DNA of 64,000 bases from Lysobacter sp. KIS68-7 (GTDB lineage: Bacteria > Pseudomonadota > Gammaproteobacteria > Xanthomonadales > Xanthomonadaceae): positions 2,913,001 through 2,977,000 of the forward strand of contig NZ_CP089925.1 in assembly GCF_021284745.1 (NCBI RefSeq), in the 5' to 3' direction. Both the position numbers and the translations under genes were made by a program. Position 1 is the first letter of the stretch. Every line of letters starts with the position of its first letter. The notes beneath the pieces were generated by a model. It was not told the origin of the DNA. It saw nothing but the letters and a program-made list of their open reading frames with translations, and did no database searches. This document shows, in pieces, positions 8,289 to 17,025 of this stretch.

Positions 8289-8765
8289 ATGCCCGAGCGC
8301 AGTTGCGGGCTGTTGCTGTATCGCCGCGATCCCGATGCGCTGCGCGTCCTGGTCTGCCATCCCGGCGGCCCGTTCTGGCGCAACCGCGACGCCGGGGCGT
8401 GGACGCTGCCGAAGGGCGCACCCGAAGGCGACGAAACCGCGGAGGCCACGGCGCTGCGCGAATTCGCGGAGGAACTGGGCACGCAGGTCTCCGGCACGCT
8501 GCAACCGCTCGGGCGTATCCGCCAGAAGGGCGGCAAGTGGGTGGAAGCCTTCGCGCTCGAAGGCGACTTCGACCCTTCGCAATTGCACAGCAACCCGTTC
8601 GAATGCGAGTGGCCGCCACGCAGCGGCAAGGTGCAGGCGTACCCGGAGATCGATCGCGCCACCTGGGCGACGCTCGAACAAGCGCGCGTCCTCCTGCTTC
8701 CGGCGCAGTGTGAATTCCTCGATCGGCTCGCTGCGCTGCTCGCGATTCAGAGCGCGGCGAGATAG
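8289..8765 (+). CDS. Nudix hydrolase
   Basis: The product has 158 aa. A full Nudix box GX5EX7REUXEEXGU lies at residues 43-65 (G43, E49, R57-E58, E61-E62, G64), which binds Mg2+ for hydrolysis of nucleoside diphosphate derivatives. The N-terminus SCGLLLYRRDPDALRVLVCHPGGPFW and the WTLPKG motif place it with the bis(5'-nucleosyl)-tetraphosphatase or NTP-pyrophosphohydrolase-like Nudix proteins; the substrate is unknown. It starts 7 bases after the response regulator gene and its last 19 bases overlap the convergent esterase gene. Confidence 0.9.
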   Translation: MPERSCGLLLYRRDPDALRVLVCHPGGPFWRNRDAGAWTLPKGAPEGDETAEATALREFAEELGTQVSGTLQPLGRIRQKGGKWVEAFALEGDFDPSQLHSNPFECEWPPRSGKVQAYPEIDRATWATLEQARVLLLPAQCEFLDRLAALLAIQSAAR

Positions 8766-9751
8766 GCCTCCAGGCGACGCAGCGCTTCCCTGCCCTGCTC
8801 GTTGTCGAGGTTGAACTGATATTCGTGCGGCAGCCCGGGTTGCAGATCCTTCGGCCAGAACAACGTGTCCACGCGCACGCCGGCGCGTTGCAGCGCATCG
8901 GCCATCGCGTAGGAATGCTGCTGCAGCGGATCGTGGTTGCCCACCGACACGAACGCGGGCGGGAATGCGTGCGTGACATGCCGCGCCACCGACCAATCGT
9001 CGATGCCGGGCTGGTTCCAGAAATCCTTGCGGCCCATGTACGACCACATCACCGACTGCATGAACCACGAGGGCTTTGCGCCAGGCGCGGGCTTCGCGTA
9101 ATCGCTGTCGTACGGACCGCAGAACAGCACCGCGCCGATCAACTGTGATGGCAGCAGTGCAGGACGTACGCCGACGCGCTGCGCGTACGCGGGAGATGTC
9201 ACGAGGTTGGCCAGTTGTGCCGCAAGCTGCGCCCCGGCCGAATCGCCGGCGAGCACGATGCGCTCGCGATCCAGTCCATGGCGCCCGGCGTTGGCCGACA
9301 CCCAGGCGAGCGCAAGGTTCAGTTGCTGCAACTGCGTCGGGTAATGCGCTTCCGGCGCGAGCGTGTAGTTGACGGTCACCACCGCGTAACCCTGGGCTGC
9401 GAGGATGCGCGCGTAGTTCGCGATCTCCGACTTGTCGCCGGCGACGAACCCGCCACCGTGGATCCAGACGATCGTCGTCAACGGCCGCGCATGCGTGCGC
9501 GGAACAAAGACGTCGAGCGTTTCATCCACGCTGTCCGGTGCGTAGTGCACATCGAAGGTCGCGGCGGTTCCGCGCGGCACATGCTTGCCGAGCGCGGCTG
9601 CGGTGTGCGCGCCGCCGGAAGAGAAGGCGGCGCGGATCACCATGGCCGACGGCCACGCCGACACCTGCACCCAACCCCACAACGCGAGGGCGAGCAGCAA
9701 CAGTGCCGCAAGCGCGCGCGGCCACCAATGGAAGTGGATCGCCTTCGACAT
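8747..9751 (-). CDS. Alpha/beta hydrolase, hormone-sensitive lipase-like esterase
   Basis: The product has 334 aa from ATG 9751. An N-terminal membrane segment (residues 11-27) anchors or exports it. The oxyanion-hole motif HGGG is at 98-101 and the nucleophile elbow GDSAG at 169-173 (S171), with a late SVGNHDP region for the acid and a His near LPHEYQF. This is the HSL/carboxylesterase family (esterase family IV), acting on short-chain esters, here probably at the outer face of the inner membrane. It is transcribed alone and converges on the Nudix gene. Confidence 0.88.
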   Translation of the reverse strand: MSKAIHFHWWPRALAALLLLALALWGWVQVSAWPSAMVIRAAFSSGGAHTAAALGKHVPRGTAATFDVHYAPDSVDETLDVFVPRTHARPLTTIVWIHGGGFVAGDKSEIANYARILAAQGYAVVTVNYTLAPEAHYPTQLQQLNLALAWVSANAGRHGLDRERIVLAGDSAGAQLAAQLANLVTSPAYAQRVGVRPALLPSQLIGAVLFCGPYDSDYAKPAPGAKPSWFMQSVMWSYMGRKDFWNQPGIDDWSVARHVTHAFPPAFVSVGNHDPLQQHSYAMADALQRAGVRVDTLFWPKDLQPGLPHEYQFNLDNEQGREALRRLEAYLAAL

Positions 9752-9797
9752 CAACGGGCCTCCCCAAGTGAGCCCTGGTTTTACGTCAGCGTTTACG

Positions 9798-10064
9798 TCA
9801 ACGCAGCTGGCTGTCCTTGCTGCCGCGGCGGTTGTAACCGGACATCGACGACTGTTCGCGATCGTGTTCTTCCTGGCACGGCACGCACAGGCGCACGCCC
9901 GGCAAGGCCGCGCGGCGCGCCTCCGGGATCACGGCGCCGCATTCCTCGCAGGCCTCAAGCGAAGGCCCGGTCGGCAAACGGCTGCGGATGCGCTTGATGC
10001 CGTCCTTGATGGTGGCATCGATCTGTTCGTTGACGGCGTTGTCGCCGGCCCAGCCCGTGGCCAT
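9798..10064 (-). CDS. DksA/TraR-family C4 zinc-finger protein
   Basis: The product has 88 aa from ATG 10064, with GGAGGA seven bases upstream. Four cysteines, C39/C42 and C60/C63, form the C4 zinc finger with the usual CxxC-x17-CxxC spacing. The short N-terminal helix is much smaller than the DksA coiled coil, so it resembles the short TraR/YbiI proteins that bind near the RNA polymerase secondary channel. Whether it affects transcription is not known. Its upstream region is shared with the divergent VOC gene. Confidence 0.88.
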   Translation of the reverse strand: MATGWAGDNAVNEQIDATIKDGIKRIRSRLPTGPSLEACEECGAVIPEARRAALPGVRLCVPCQEEHDREQSSMSGYNRRGSKDSQLR

Positions 10065-10185
10065 GGCGGATCCTCCGATCGCAGGCGGGCAGCATAACGC
10101 GACGCGACGACACAGTCCCATGACCGCCGCATAACGCCCTGCGATGCATCCTTCCGCACTTCCCCCACCGCTGGAGCTTCGAGCA

Positions 10186-10671
10186 ATGGCAACGCAAAAC
10201 TTCACGCCCACCGGTTACCACGCGCTGACGCCGTCGGTCGTCGTCGACGATGCGAACAAGGCGATGGACTTCTACCAGAAGGCCTTCGGCGCAAAGGAAA
10301 CCTATCGCCTGCCCATGGGCCAGAAGATCGCGCACGCGGAAATGGACATCGCCGGTTCGCGCTTCATGTTGTCCGATGAATTCCCGGAATGGGGCGCGCT
10401 GTCGCCGAAGTCGCGCGGTGGCGCGACCGGTGGCATGTTGATCTACGTCCCCGATGCCGATGCCGCGATCGAACAGGCGGTCAAGGCCGGCGCCACCGTC
10501 GTGCAGCCGCCCGAAGACCAGTTCTGGGGCGATCGCATGGGCACGGTGGTCGATCCCTTCGGCCACAAGTGGATGCTGGGCACGCACAAGGAAGACGTGA
10601 GCCCGCAGGAAATGGAACGTCGCGGCGCTGCGTGGCTGGAAGACATGAAGCAACGCACGACCAAGCAGTGA
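10186..10671 (+). CDS. VOC-superfamily protein, PhnB-like
   Basis: The product has 161 aa from ATG 10186 (GGAG about 10 bases upstream). Two beta-alpha-beta-beta-beta units of the vicinal oxygen chelate fold: TPSVVVDDANKAMDFYQKAF at the start and VVDPFGHKWMLGTH near the end. This matches the PhnB/YkcA-like glyoxalase subgroup, which lacks an assigned reaction in most bacteria. Cytoplasmic, single gene. Confidence 0.88.
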   Translation: MATQNFTPTGYHALTPSVVVDDANKAMDFYQKAFGAKETYRLPMGQKIAHAEMDIAGSRFMLSDEFPEWGALSPKSRGGATGGMLIYVPDADAAIEQAVKAGATVVQPPEDQFWGDRMGTVVDPFGHKWMLGTHKEDVSPQEMERRGAAWLEDMKQRTTKQ

Positions 10672-10811
10672 TCGATTGAATTAATTATTTCCGGTGAGGA
10701 CACGCGTCCTGCCTTAAACGATCGACGCATCGGACGAATCCATCTTCGCGCCGCGCACTCGCAGCCATGCGATGCGCGGCGTGATGCTTTCCATTCGTCC
10801 GAGGTCTTTCG

Positions 10812-12866
10812 ATGCGGTCTTCCGTCGTTCTCCAGGCGCGCCTTTGCGCCGCGCTGCTTCCCTTCGCCCTGTCGCTCGCCATCGCCGCCGAAGCACCGCC
10901 CGCTTCGATCAACTACACGCCACAGGATTTCGCCCGCTTCGCGCCGCGCAACGCGCTCAACATGCTGCAGCAAGTCCCCGGCTTCGTCGTCCGGTCGCAG
11001 GCGCAGGAACGCGGGCTCGGCCAGGCCACGGGCAACGTGCTGATCAACGGACAACGCCTGTCGGGCAAATCGAACGACGTGCTCGCGCAACTCGAACGCA
11101 TTCCCGCGAGCAGCGTCGTGCGCATCGAACTGCGCGACGGCGCATCGCTCGCCATTCCCGGCCTGTCCGGCCAGGTCGCGAACATCGTGGTGAAAGGCTC
11201 GACCATCGCAGGCACGTGGGAATGGAGCGCCGCCTGGCGCGAACGCTATGCCGATCCGCAGTTCACGCGCGGCAGCGTGTCGATCAACGGCAGCGCCGGC
11301 CGCGTGGATTACACGCTCGGGCTCTCCAACAACGGCACGGTCGGTGCCTCCGGTGGCCCCACCACCGTGACCAACGCCGACGGTTCGTTGCGCGAGTCGC
11401 GCAACGACGAATTCGAACAGCGCATCGAACGGCCGGCGCTGAGCGCGCAACTCGCATGGACCGGTCGCGACAGCGACATCGCCAACGTCAACGCCCGCTA
11501 CCAGGACGAGACCAATCACTACTTCGAAGAAGGCCTGCGCGTTGCGGCGGGGATGCCGGATCGTTTCCGCACGGTCACGTCCCGGGCGAACGGAAGCAAC
11601 CATGAATTGGGTGGCGACTACGAATTCGGGCTCGGCGCGGGGCGGCTGAAACTGATCGGGCTGATCCGCGGCATCAGCACGCCAAGAACCGACATGGTCG
11701 TTGTCGACGACTTCGATCCCGCGACGCCCTTGCAGGGCACGCGCTTCCGTCGCGACAGCCGGGAACGCGAACGCATCGGTCGCGCCGAATATCGCTGGAA
11801 GGCGTTCGACGGCGAGATGCAGATGTCGGGCGAATACGCCTTCAACCGCCTCGACAGCGCCGCGACCCTCGCTGTGTTCGACCCTGCAAGCGGGGCCTTC
11901 GTCGAAACGCCCATGCCCGGTGCCGTGGCCACGGTGCAGGAGGATCGCTACGAACTGATGGGCACGTATGGCCGCGCATTGACCCCGACGCTGCAGTTGC
12001 AGGTGAACGCGGGCGGCGAGTACTCGAAGCTCGCGCAGGTCGGCGCCGGTGGACAGGTGCGCACCTTCCTTCGACCGAAGGGGCTGGTGTCGATCGCATG
12101 GACGCCCTCGTCTAACACCGACCTGGCCTTCGCGCTGGAACGCCGCGTCGGACAACTCGATTTCCAGGACTTCCTCGCCACCGTCGACCTGGCCGACGGC
12201 CAGGCCAACGCCGGCAATCCCGACCTCGTGCCGCCGCAGACCTGGGAGCTCTCGCTCGAAGCCAACCGCAAACTGGGCGACTGGGGCACGACCACGCTGC
12301 GCGTGTACACGCAACGCATCGACGACATCGTCGACACCGTCCCGATCGGCGCGCACGGCGAGAGCCCCGGCAACCTCGACACCGCGACGTTGTCCGGCTT
12401 CGAATGGAAAGGCACCTTCCCGCTCGCGCGCCTGGGTTTGCAGGGCGGCAAGCTCGACCTGGCCTGGCAGATGGAAACCAGCGATGTCGAAGATCCGCTC
12501 ACCCGCGAACACCGGCCGATCAGCGACAACCTGCAGTCCTACGCGCGCTTGGATTTCCGCCACGACATTCGCGACACGCCGATCGCTTACGGCGCGTACG
12601 CGAACTACACCTGGCGCGAACCCGACGTGCGCCTGACGGAAGTCGGCAACTGGTACGAAGGGCCGGTGTTCGCAGGCGTGTTCATCGAACACAAGGACGT
12701 CGCAGGACTGAAGATGCGCCTGAACCTGGGCAACCTCGGCGATGCCCCGAGCCGCTGGGACCGGACGGTGTACCTGGATCGCCGCACCGGGCCCGTGGAC
12801 TTCCATGAACAGCGGAACCGCGCGATCGGCCGCACGTTCTCGTTCACCGTGAGCGGCCGCTTTTAA
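10812..12866 (+). CDS. TonB-dependent receptor-like outer-membrane protein (first of a tandem pair)
   Basis: The product has 684 aa. A signal peptide (to about residue 25, SLAIAAEA) is followed almost at once by a plug domain: FARFAPRNALNMLQQVPGF, RGLGQATGNVLINGQRL, IPASSVVRIELRDGASL. A C-terminal beta-barrel ends in SGRF, with the terminal Phe of outer-membrane proteins. No TonB box (ET-V-V type) is visible between the signal peptide and the plug. The next gene is a close paralog, 56 bases downstream. The ligand is unknown. An AT-rich stretch at 10678-10690 and a small inverted repeat (aggac-acgc-gtcct, 10697-10710) precede the gene. Confidence 0.88.
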   Translation: MRSSVVLQARLCAALLPFALSLAIAAEAPPASINYTPQDFARFAPRNALNMLQQVPGFVVRSQAQERGLGQATGNVLINGQRLSGKSNDVLAQLERIPASSVVRIELRDGASLAIPGLSGQVANIVVKGSTIAGTWEWSAAWRERYADPQFTRGSVSINGSAGRVDYTLGLSNNGTVGASGGPTTVTNADGSLRESRNDEFEQRIERPALSAQLAWTGRDSDIANVNARYQDETNHYFEEGLRVAAGMPDRFRTVTSRANGSNHELGGDYEFGLGAGRLKLIGLIRGISTPRTDMVVVDDFDPATPLQGTRFRRDSRERERIGRAEYRWKAFDGEMQMSGEYAFNRLDSAATLAVFDPASGAFVETPMPGAVATVQEDRYELMGTYGRALTPTLQLQVNAGGEYSKLAQVGAGGQVRTFLRPKGLVSIAWTPSSNTDLAFALERRVGQLDFQDFLATVDLADGQANAGNPDLVPPQTWELSLEANRKLGDWGTTTLRVYTQRIDDIVDTVPIGAHGESPGNLDTATLSGFEWKGTFPLARLGLQGGKLDLAWQMETSDVEDPLTREHRPISDNLQSYARLDFRHDIRDTPIAYGAYANYTWREPDVRLTEVGNWYEGPVFAGVFIEHKDVAGLKMRLNLGNLGDAPSRWDRTVYLDRRTGPVDFHEQRNRAIGRTFSFTVSGRF

Positions 12867-12922
12867 ACCCTGCCCGGCGGCCCGGCATCCCTCCCCCATC
12901 GTTCATGCGAAGGGGAGTCGCG

Positions 12923-14995
12923 ATGCCGTTGTCGATCCGGGGTGCGGTGCTGGGCCTGGCGCTGTTGCCGTTCTGCGTTTCCGTGGCATTGGCGCAGGAG
13001 GCGGCCGCGCCCGCCAAGGCCGGCACCGAAGGCGCGCGCACCTACCTGCCCGCCGACTTCACGCGCTTCGCGCCGAACAACGCGCTGGACATGCTCGAAC
13101 AGGTGCCGGGCTTCGTGATCCGCAACGCGGTGCAGGAGCGCGGCCTCGGCCAGGCGACCGGCAACGTACTGATCAACGGCCAGCGCCTGTCGGCGAAATC
13201 GCAGGACGTGCTCGGGCAGTTGCAACGCATCCCCGCGTCCAACGTCGTGCGCATCGAGATCGTCGACGGCGCCACGCTCGACATTCCCGGCCTCACCGGC
13301 CAGGTGGCCAACGTGGTGACCAAGGCCGAAGGCATCAGCGGCCAGTGGGAATGGCGCCCGGACTGGCGCAAGTACTACACCTCGCCGCAATACACGCGGG
13401 GCAACGTGTCGGTGAGCGGCAAGGCCGGTGGCATGGACTACACGATCGGCCTGACCAACAACGGCAACCACAGCGGCGCCGGTGGCCCGACGGTGATCTA
13501 CAACGCCGACGGCACCGTGCGCGAAAACCGCGTCGACGAATGGACCGGCGAGTTCGACGCGCCCACGCTCGCCACGCAACTGGCCTGGACCAACGCGGAC
13601 GGCGACAAGGGCAACTTCAACGGGCGCTACCAGCGCGTGTTCTACGACTACGACGAGAACGGCATGCGCGTGGGTTCGGGCCTGCCAGATCGCTATCGCA
13701 GCGTCATGTCGGAGGAAGGCGGCCACAACTACGAGCTCGGCGGCGATTACGAATTCGGATTCGGTCCGGGGCGCTGGAAGTTCATCGGCCTGTATCGCTT
13801 CACGCGCGACCCCATCTCCGACACCGTGATCGACGACTTCCTCGACGACACCACGCCCACGGAAGCCTCGCGCTTCACTCGCAACGGCGACGAGATCGAG
13901 CGCATTGCGCGCACCGAATATCGCTGGAAGGGCTGGGGCGGCGACCTGCAGGTGTCGGGCGAATACGCGTTCAACAGTCTCGACAGCACCGCGGAGTTGT
14001 TCTTCTACGATCCGGTGACCGGGAACTACGATCCGTTCCTGCTGCCCGGCGGCACGGCCACCGTGCAGGAAGACCGCTATGAAGTGATGACCAGCTACGG
14101 CCGCGCGCTGTCGCCGACGCTGCAACTGCAGGTCAACGTGGGCGGCGAATACTCCAAGCTCGAACAGGTCGGCGCGGGCGGCATGTCGCGCACGTTCCTG
14201 CGGCCGAAGGGGCTGGTGTCGTTGGCGTGGAAGCAGTCGGACACGCTCGACTTCAACTTCAAGCTGGAACGTCGCGTCGGGCAGCTCAACTTCTACGACT
14301 TCCTCGCGTCGGTGAACCTCAACAACGACACGCAGAACGCGGGCAATCCGGACCTGGTGCCGCCGCAGACCTGGGAACTCTCGGTCGAAGCCAACCGCAA
14401 GCTCGGCGCGTGGGGCAACACCACGCTGCGCGTGTACGGGCAGCGCATCGACGACATCGTCGACACCATCCCGATCGGCGCGACCGGCGAAAGCCCGGGC
14501 AACATCGACCGCGCAACGGTGTACGGCTTCGAATGGAAGGGCACGCTCAACCTCGACCAGATCGGCTGGAAGGGCGCGAAAGTGGATGCGACCTGGCAGA
14601 TGGAACACAGCAGCGTCGAAGACCCGCTCACCTTCGAGAAGCGCCCCATCAGCAACAACCTGCAATCGCTCGCCGAAATCGCCCTGCGCCACGACATCGC
14701 GAACACGAACTGGGCCTGGGGCGGCGCGATCGATTACTCGTACTACGAACTCGACTATCGCCTCACCGAAGTCGGCCGCCAGTGGGAAGGCCCGATCTGG
14801 GCGAACCTGTTCATCGAGAACAAGGACGTGTTCGGGATGAACGTGCGGTTCACCGCGAGCAACCTGGGCGATGCGATGTCGATGTGGGATCGCACCGTGT
14901 ACGTCGACCGCCGCACGGGGCCGATCGATTTCCACGAGATGCGCAACCGGCGCATCGGGCCGATCTACTCGATCACCTTCAGCGGGACGTTCTGA
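12923..14995 (+). CDS. TonB-dependent receptor-like outer-membrane protein (second of a tandem pair)
   Basis: The product has 690 aa; ATG 12923 was chosen over the in-frame ATG 12905 because AAGGGGAG lies 5-6 bases before it. Signal peptide ending VALAQEA, plug domain and barrel follow the same plan and much of the same wording as the gene at 10812 (FTRFAPNNALDMLEQVPGF, RGLGQATGNVLINGQRL, RIDDIVDT near the C-terminus), ending SGTF. The pair clearly arose by tandem duplication and has since diverged, mostly in the loops. No TonB box is visible before the plug. It is probably co-transcribed with its neighbour. Confidence 0.88.
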   Translation: MPLSIRGAVLGLALLPFCVSVALAQEAAAPAKAGTEGARTYLPADFTRFAPNNALDMLEQVPGFVIRNAVQERGLGQATGNVLINGQRLSAKSQDVLGQLQRIPASNVVRIEIVDGATLDIPGLTGQVANVVTKAEGISGQWEWRPDWRKYYTSPQYTRGNVSVSGKAGGMDYTIGLTNNGNHSGAGGPTVIYNADGTVRENRVDEWTGEFDAPTLATQLAWTNADGDKGNFNGRYQRVFYDYDENGMRVGSGLPDRYRSVMSEEGGHNYELGGDYEFGFGPGRWKFIGLYRFTRDPISDTVIDDFLDDTTPTEASRFTRNGDEIERIARTEYRWKGWGGDLQVSGEYAFNSLDSTAELFFYDPVTGNYDPFLLPGGTATVQEDRYEVMTSYGRALSPTLQLQVNVGGEYSKLEQVGAGGMSRTFLRPKGLVSLAWKQSDTLDFNFKLERRVGQLNFYDFLASVNLNNDTQNAGNPDLVPPQTWELSVEANRKLGAWGNTTLRVYGQRIDDIVDTIPIGATGESPGNIDRATVYGFEWKGTLNLDQIGWKGAKVDATWQMEHSSVEDPLTFEKRPISNNLQSLAEIALRHDIANTNWAWGGAIDYSYYELDYRLTEVGRQWEGPIWANLFIENKDVFGMNVRFTASNLGDAMSMWDRTVYVDRRTGPIDFHEMRNRRIGPIYSITFSGTF

Positions 14996-15010
14996 CGCTG
15001 CGCGCAAGAA

Positions 15011-15033
15011 CGCGAGGGGCGATGCCCCTCGCG
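15011..15033. terminator. Hairpin between convergent genes
   Basis: Perfect 10-bp stem cgcgaggggc / gcccctcgcg with a GAT loop, between the second receptor gene and the convergent YciI-like gene. On the minus strand it is followed by ttcttg, on the plus strand by GC-rich sequence, so it looks like a weak or factor-assisted terminator. Confidence 0.6.
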
Positions 15034-15063
15034 TCGCGGGGGGAGGAGGTCAGGCCGCGAAGA

Positions 15064-15438
15064 TCAGGCCGCCTTGCTGCAATCGGCTTCGCCGTGCATC
15101 TCCATCTGGCGCACTTCGCATTCGACGTTCCACTCGTCGCCGTGGATCTCCAGGAAGCGTTCGGTGAGCTTGATCGCCTCGGCCAGCGACGGGGCTTCGA
15201 GGATGGCGTAGCCGCCGATGACTTCGCGGGCTTCGGTGAACGGGCCGTCGGTGCGGCTGAGCTTGCCGTGGTTGTTGCGGATGCGGATGCCTTCGGACGT
15301 CGGCCGCAGGCCGGCCGTATCGACGAGGGCGCCCTTCGCGGCGAACTCTTCGATCAGCTTGCCCATCTCGGTCATGAGCCGCTCGCTGGGGACCTGTCCG
15401 GTGTTTTCGGCGACGCGGACCATGGAGAGGAAACGCAT
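15064..15438 (-). CDS. YciI-like (YCII-related) family protein
   Basis: The product has 124 aa from ATG 15438 with AGGAG upstream. The sequence (MRFLSMVRVAENTG, TSEGIRIRN, DGPFTEAREVIGGYAIL, EAIKLTERF) is the standard pattern of YCII-related/DGPF-domain proteins, with the DGPF motif intact. In many Proteobacteria such genes sit beside an ECF sigma factor gene; none is present here. The function is not established. A small soluble cytoplasmic protein. Confidence 0.9.
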   Translation of the reverse strand: MRFLSMVRVAENTGQVPSERLMTEMGKLIEEFAAKGALVDTAGLRPTSEGIRIRNNHGKLSRTDGPFTEAREVIGGYAILEAPSLAEAIKLTERFLEIHGDEWNVECEVRQMEMHGEADCSKAA

Positions 15439-15573
15439 GGTGGAGCTCCTGTTTCGGTGGGTGGTATCCAGACGACGGCCGACCGGGGCCGGAATCGACA
15501 TCGGCCTGGAAATATTTTTCGGGGGGCCGCCCGCCCGGCGCCAGAGCCAAAGCGGACGCGGGCGACGGGACCC

Positions 15574-16971
15574 TCAGCCGCGGCGCAGGGCCTTGTGGAC
15601 CCGCAGGATCGCGTCCGCGCTGCGGGCGGCGTCCTCGGTGCTCGTGGCCCAGTTGGACACCGAGATGCGCATGGCGGCACGGCCCTGCCAGGTCGTGCCG
15701 GCCAGCCAGCAGGTGCCGTCCTGCTGCACACCGACGACGACGCGACGGGTCATGTCATCGTCGTCGTCGAAGCGCACCAGGACCTGGTTGAGCACGACGT
15801 CGTTCAACACCTGCACGCCGGGTTCGTCGCGCAGCGCATCGGCCATCTGCCGCGCGCGTGAACACAGGCGATCGACGAGGTCGGCGATGCCATCGCGCCC
15901 CAGCGTGCGCAGGTTCGCGTAGACGGGGACGCCGCGCGCGCGGCGCGAGAAGTCGGGCACCCAGTCGACGGCGTCGCGTTCGGCGCCCTGGGTCTGGATC
16001 AGGTAGGCGGCCGAGGAGGTCATCGCGGCGCGATGGTCCTCGCGCGATTTCACCAGCGCGACGCCGCAGTCGTAAGGCACGTTGAGCCACTTGTGCGCAT
16101 CGGTCGCCCAGGAATCGGCGAGTTCGATGCCATCGGCGAGTGCGCGCGTGCCCGCATCGTGGCTCGCGCGTGCCCAAAGGCCGAACGCGCCGTCGACATG
16201 CAGCCACGCACCGTGCTTGCCACACGCATCGGCGATCTCGCGCAAGGGATCGAACGCGCCGGTGTTCACGTTGCCCGCCTGCGCGCAGACGATGGTCGGG
16301 CCTTCCAGGGTGGCGAGTTTCTCGCGCAGTTTGTCCGCGCGCATGCGGCCCTGCGCGTCGGCCTCGACGCGCTGGATGCACTTCGTGCCCAGTCCGAGGT
16401 AGCGCAACGCGACATCGATGGTGATGTGCGATTCGGCCGATGCGACCACGTTGATGCGCGGTGCGCCCTGCAATCCGTCCGCTTCGACATCCCAGCCCAC
16501 GCGCCTCAGCACGCCGTGGCGCGCCGCGGCCAGGCAGGTGAGGTTCGCCATCTGGCAACCGGTGACGAAGCCCACGCCCGATTCGCGCGGCAGGTCGAAC
16601 AGGTCGAGCAGCCAGTCGCCGGCGACCTCTTCGATCACGGCCACGAACGGGGAAATGACGTAGATGCCGGCGTTCTGGTCCCAGGTCGACACAAGCCAAT
16701 CGGCGGCGAGCGACACCGGCGTCGCACCCCCGATGACGAAGCCGAAGTAACGCGGCGAGTTGCATGCGGTGGTGCCCCGCGGCACCTGCGCTGCGAGCAG
16801 GTCGATCACGTGTTCGCCCGGCTCGCCGTGCGGCGGCAGCGGCGCGCGCAGGGCGGCGATCAGCTCATCGCGCGAGGCGAGCGAGCCGACGTAGCGGTCC
16901 GGCAGGTGATCGAGGTAATCCAGCGCATGGGCATGCGCGCGTGCGAGGAGGGGTTCGAACGGATCGGGCAT
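15574..16971 (-). CDS. PLP-dependent group II decarboxylase-like enzyme
   Basis: The product has 465 aa. Fold-type I PLP enzyme of the DDC/glutamate-decarboxylase group: SPRYFGFVIGG near residue 75, GFVTGCQMANLTCL (phosphate binding), HVDGAFGLWA with the ring-stacking/pyridine Asp, and DAHKWLNVPYDCG containing the Schiff-base Lys. It would decarboxylate or otherwise transform an amino acid; the substrate cannot be read. The start is the first ATG of the frame and matches family length. The monocistronic gene is followed leftwards by the YciI-like gene. Confidence 0.88.
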   Translation of the reverse strand: MPDPFEPLLARAHAHALDYLDHLPDRYVGSLASRDELIAALRAPLPPHGEPGEHVIDLLAAQVPRGTTACNSPRYFGFVIGGATPVSLAADWLVSTWDQNAGIYVISPFVAVIEEVAGDWLLDLFDLPRESGVGFVTGCQMANLTCLAAARHGVLRRVGWDVEADGLQGAPRINVVASAESHITIDVALRYLGLGTKCIQRVEADAQGRMRADKLREKLATLEGPTIVCAQAGNVNTGAFDPLREIADACGKHGAWLHVDGAFGLWARASHDAGTRALADGIELADSWATDAHKWLNVPYDCGVALVKSREDHRAAMTSSAAYLIQTQGAERDAVDWVPDFSRRARGVPVYANLRTLGRDGIADLVDRLCSRARQMADALRDEPGVQVLNDVVLNQVLVRFDDDDDMTRRVVVGVQQDGTCWLAGTTWQGRAAMRISVSNWATSTEDAARSADAILRVHKALRRG

Positions 16972-17025
16972 GGGGCACTCACGCGGATCGATGGGAAGAC
17001 AAACGAAAGCGGCCGGGTCGGGAGG

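Noticed and set aside
10697-10710. Inverted repeat AGGAC-ACGC-GTCCT as a terminator of the VOC gene
   Set aside because: The stem has only 5 bp and no T run follows; too weak to call.
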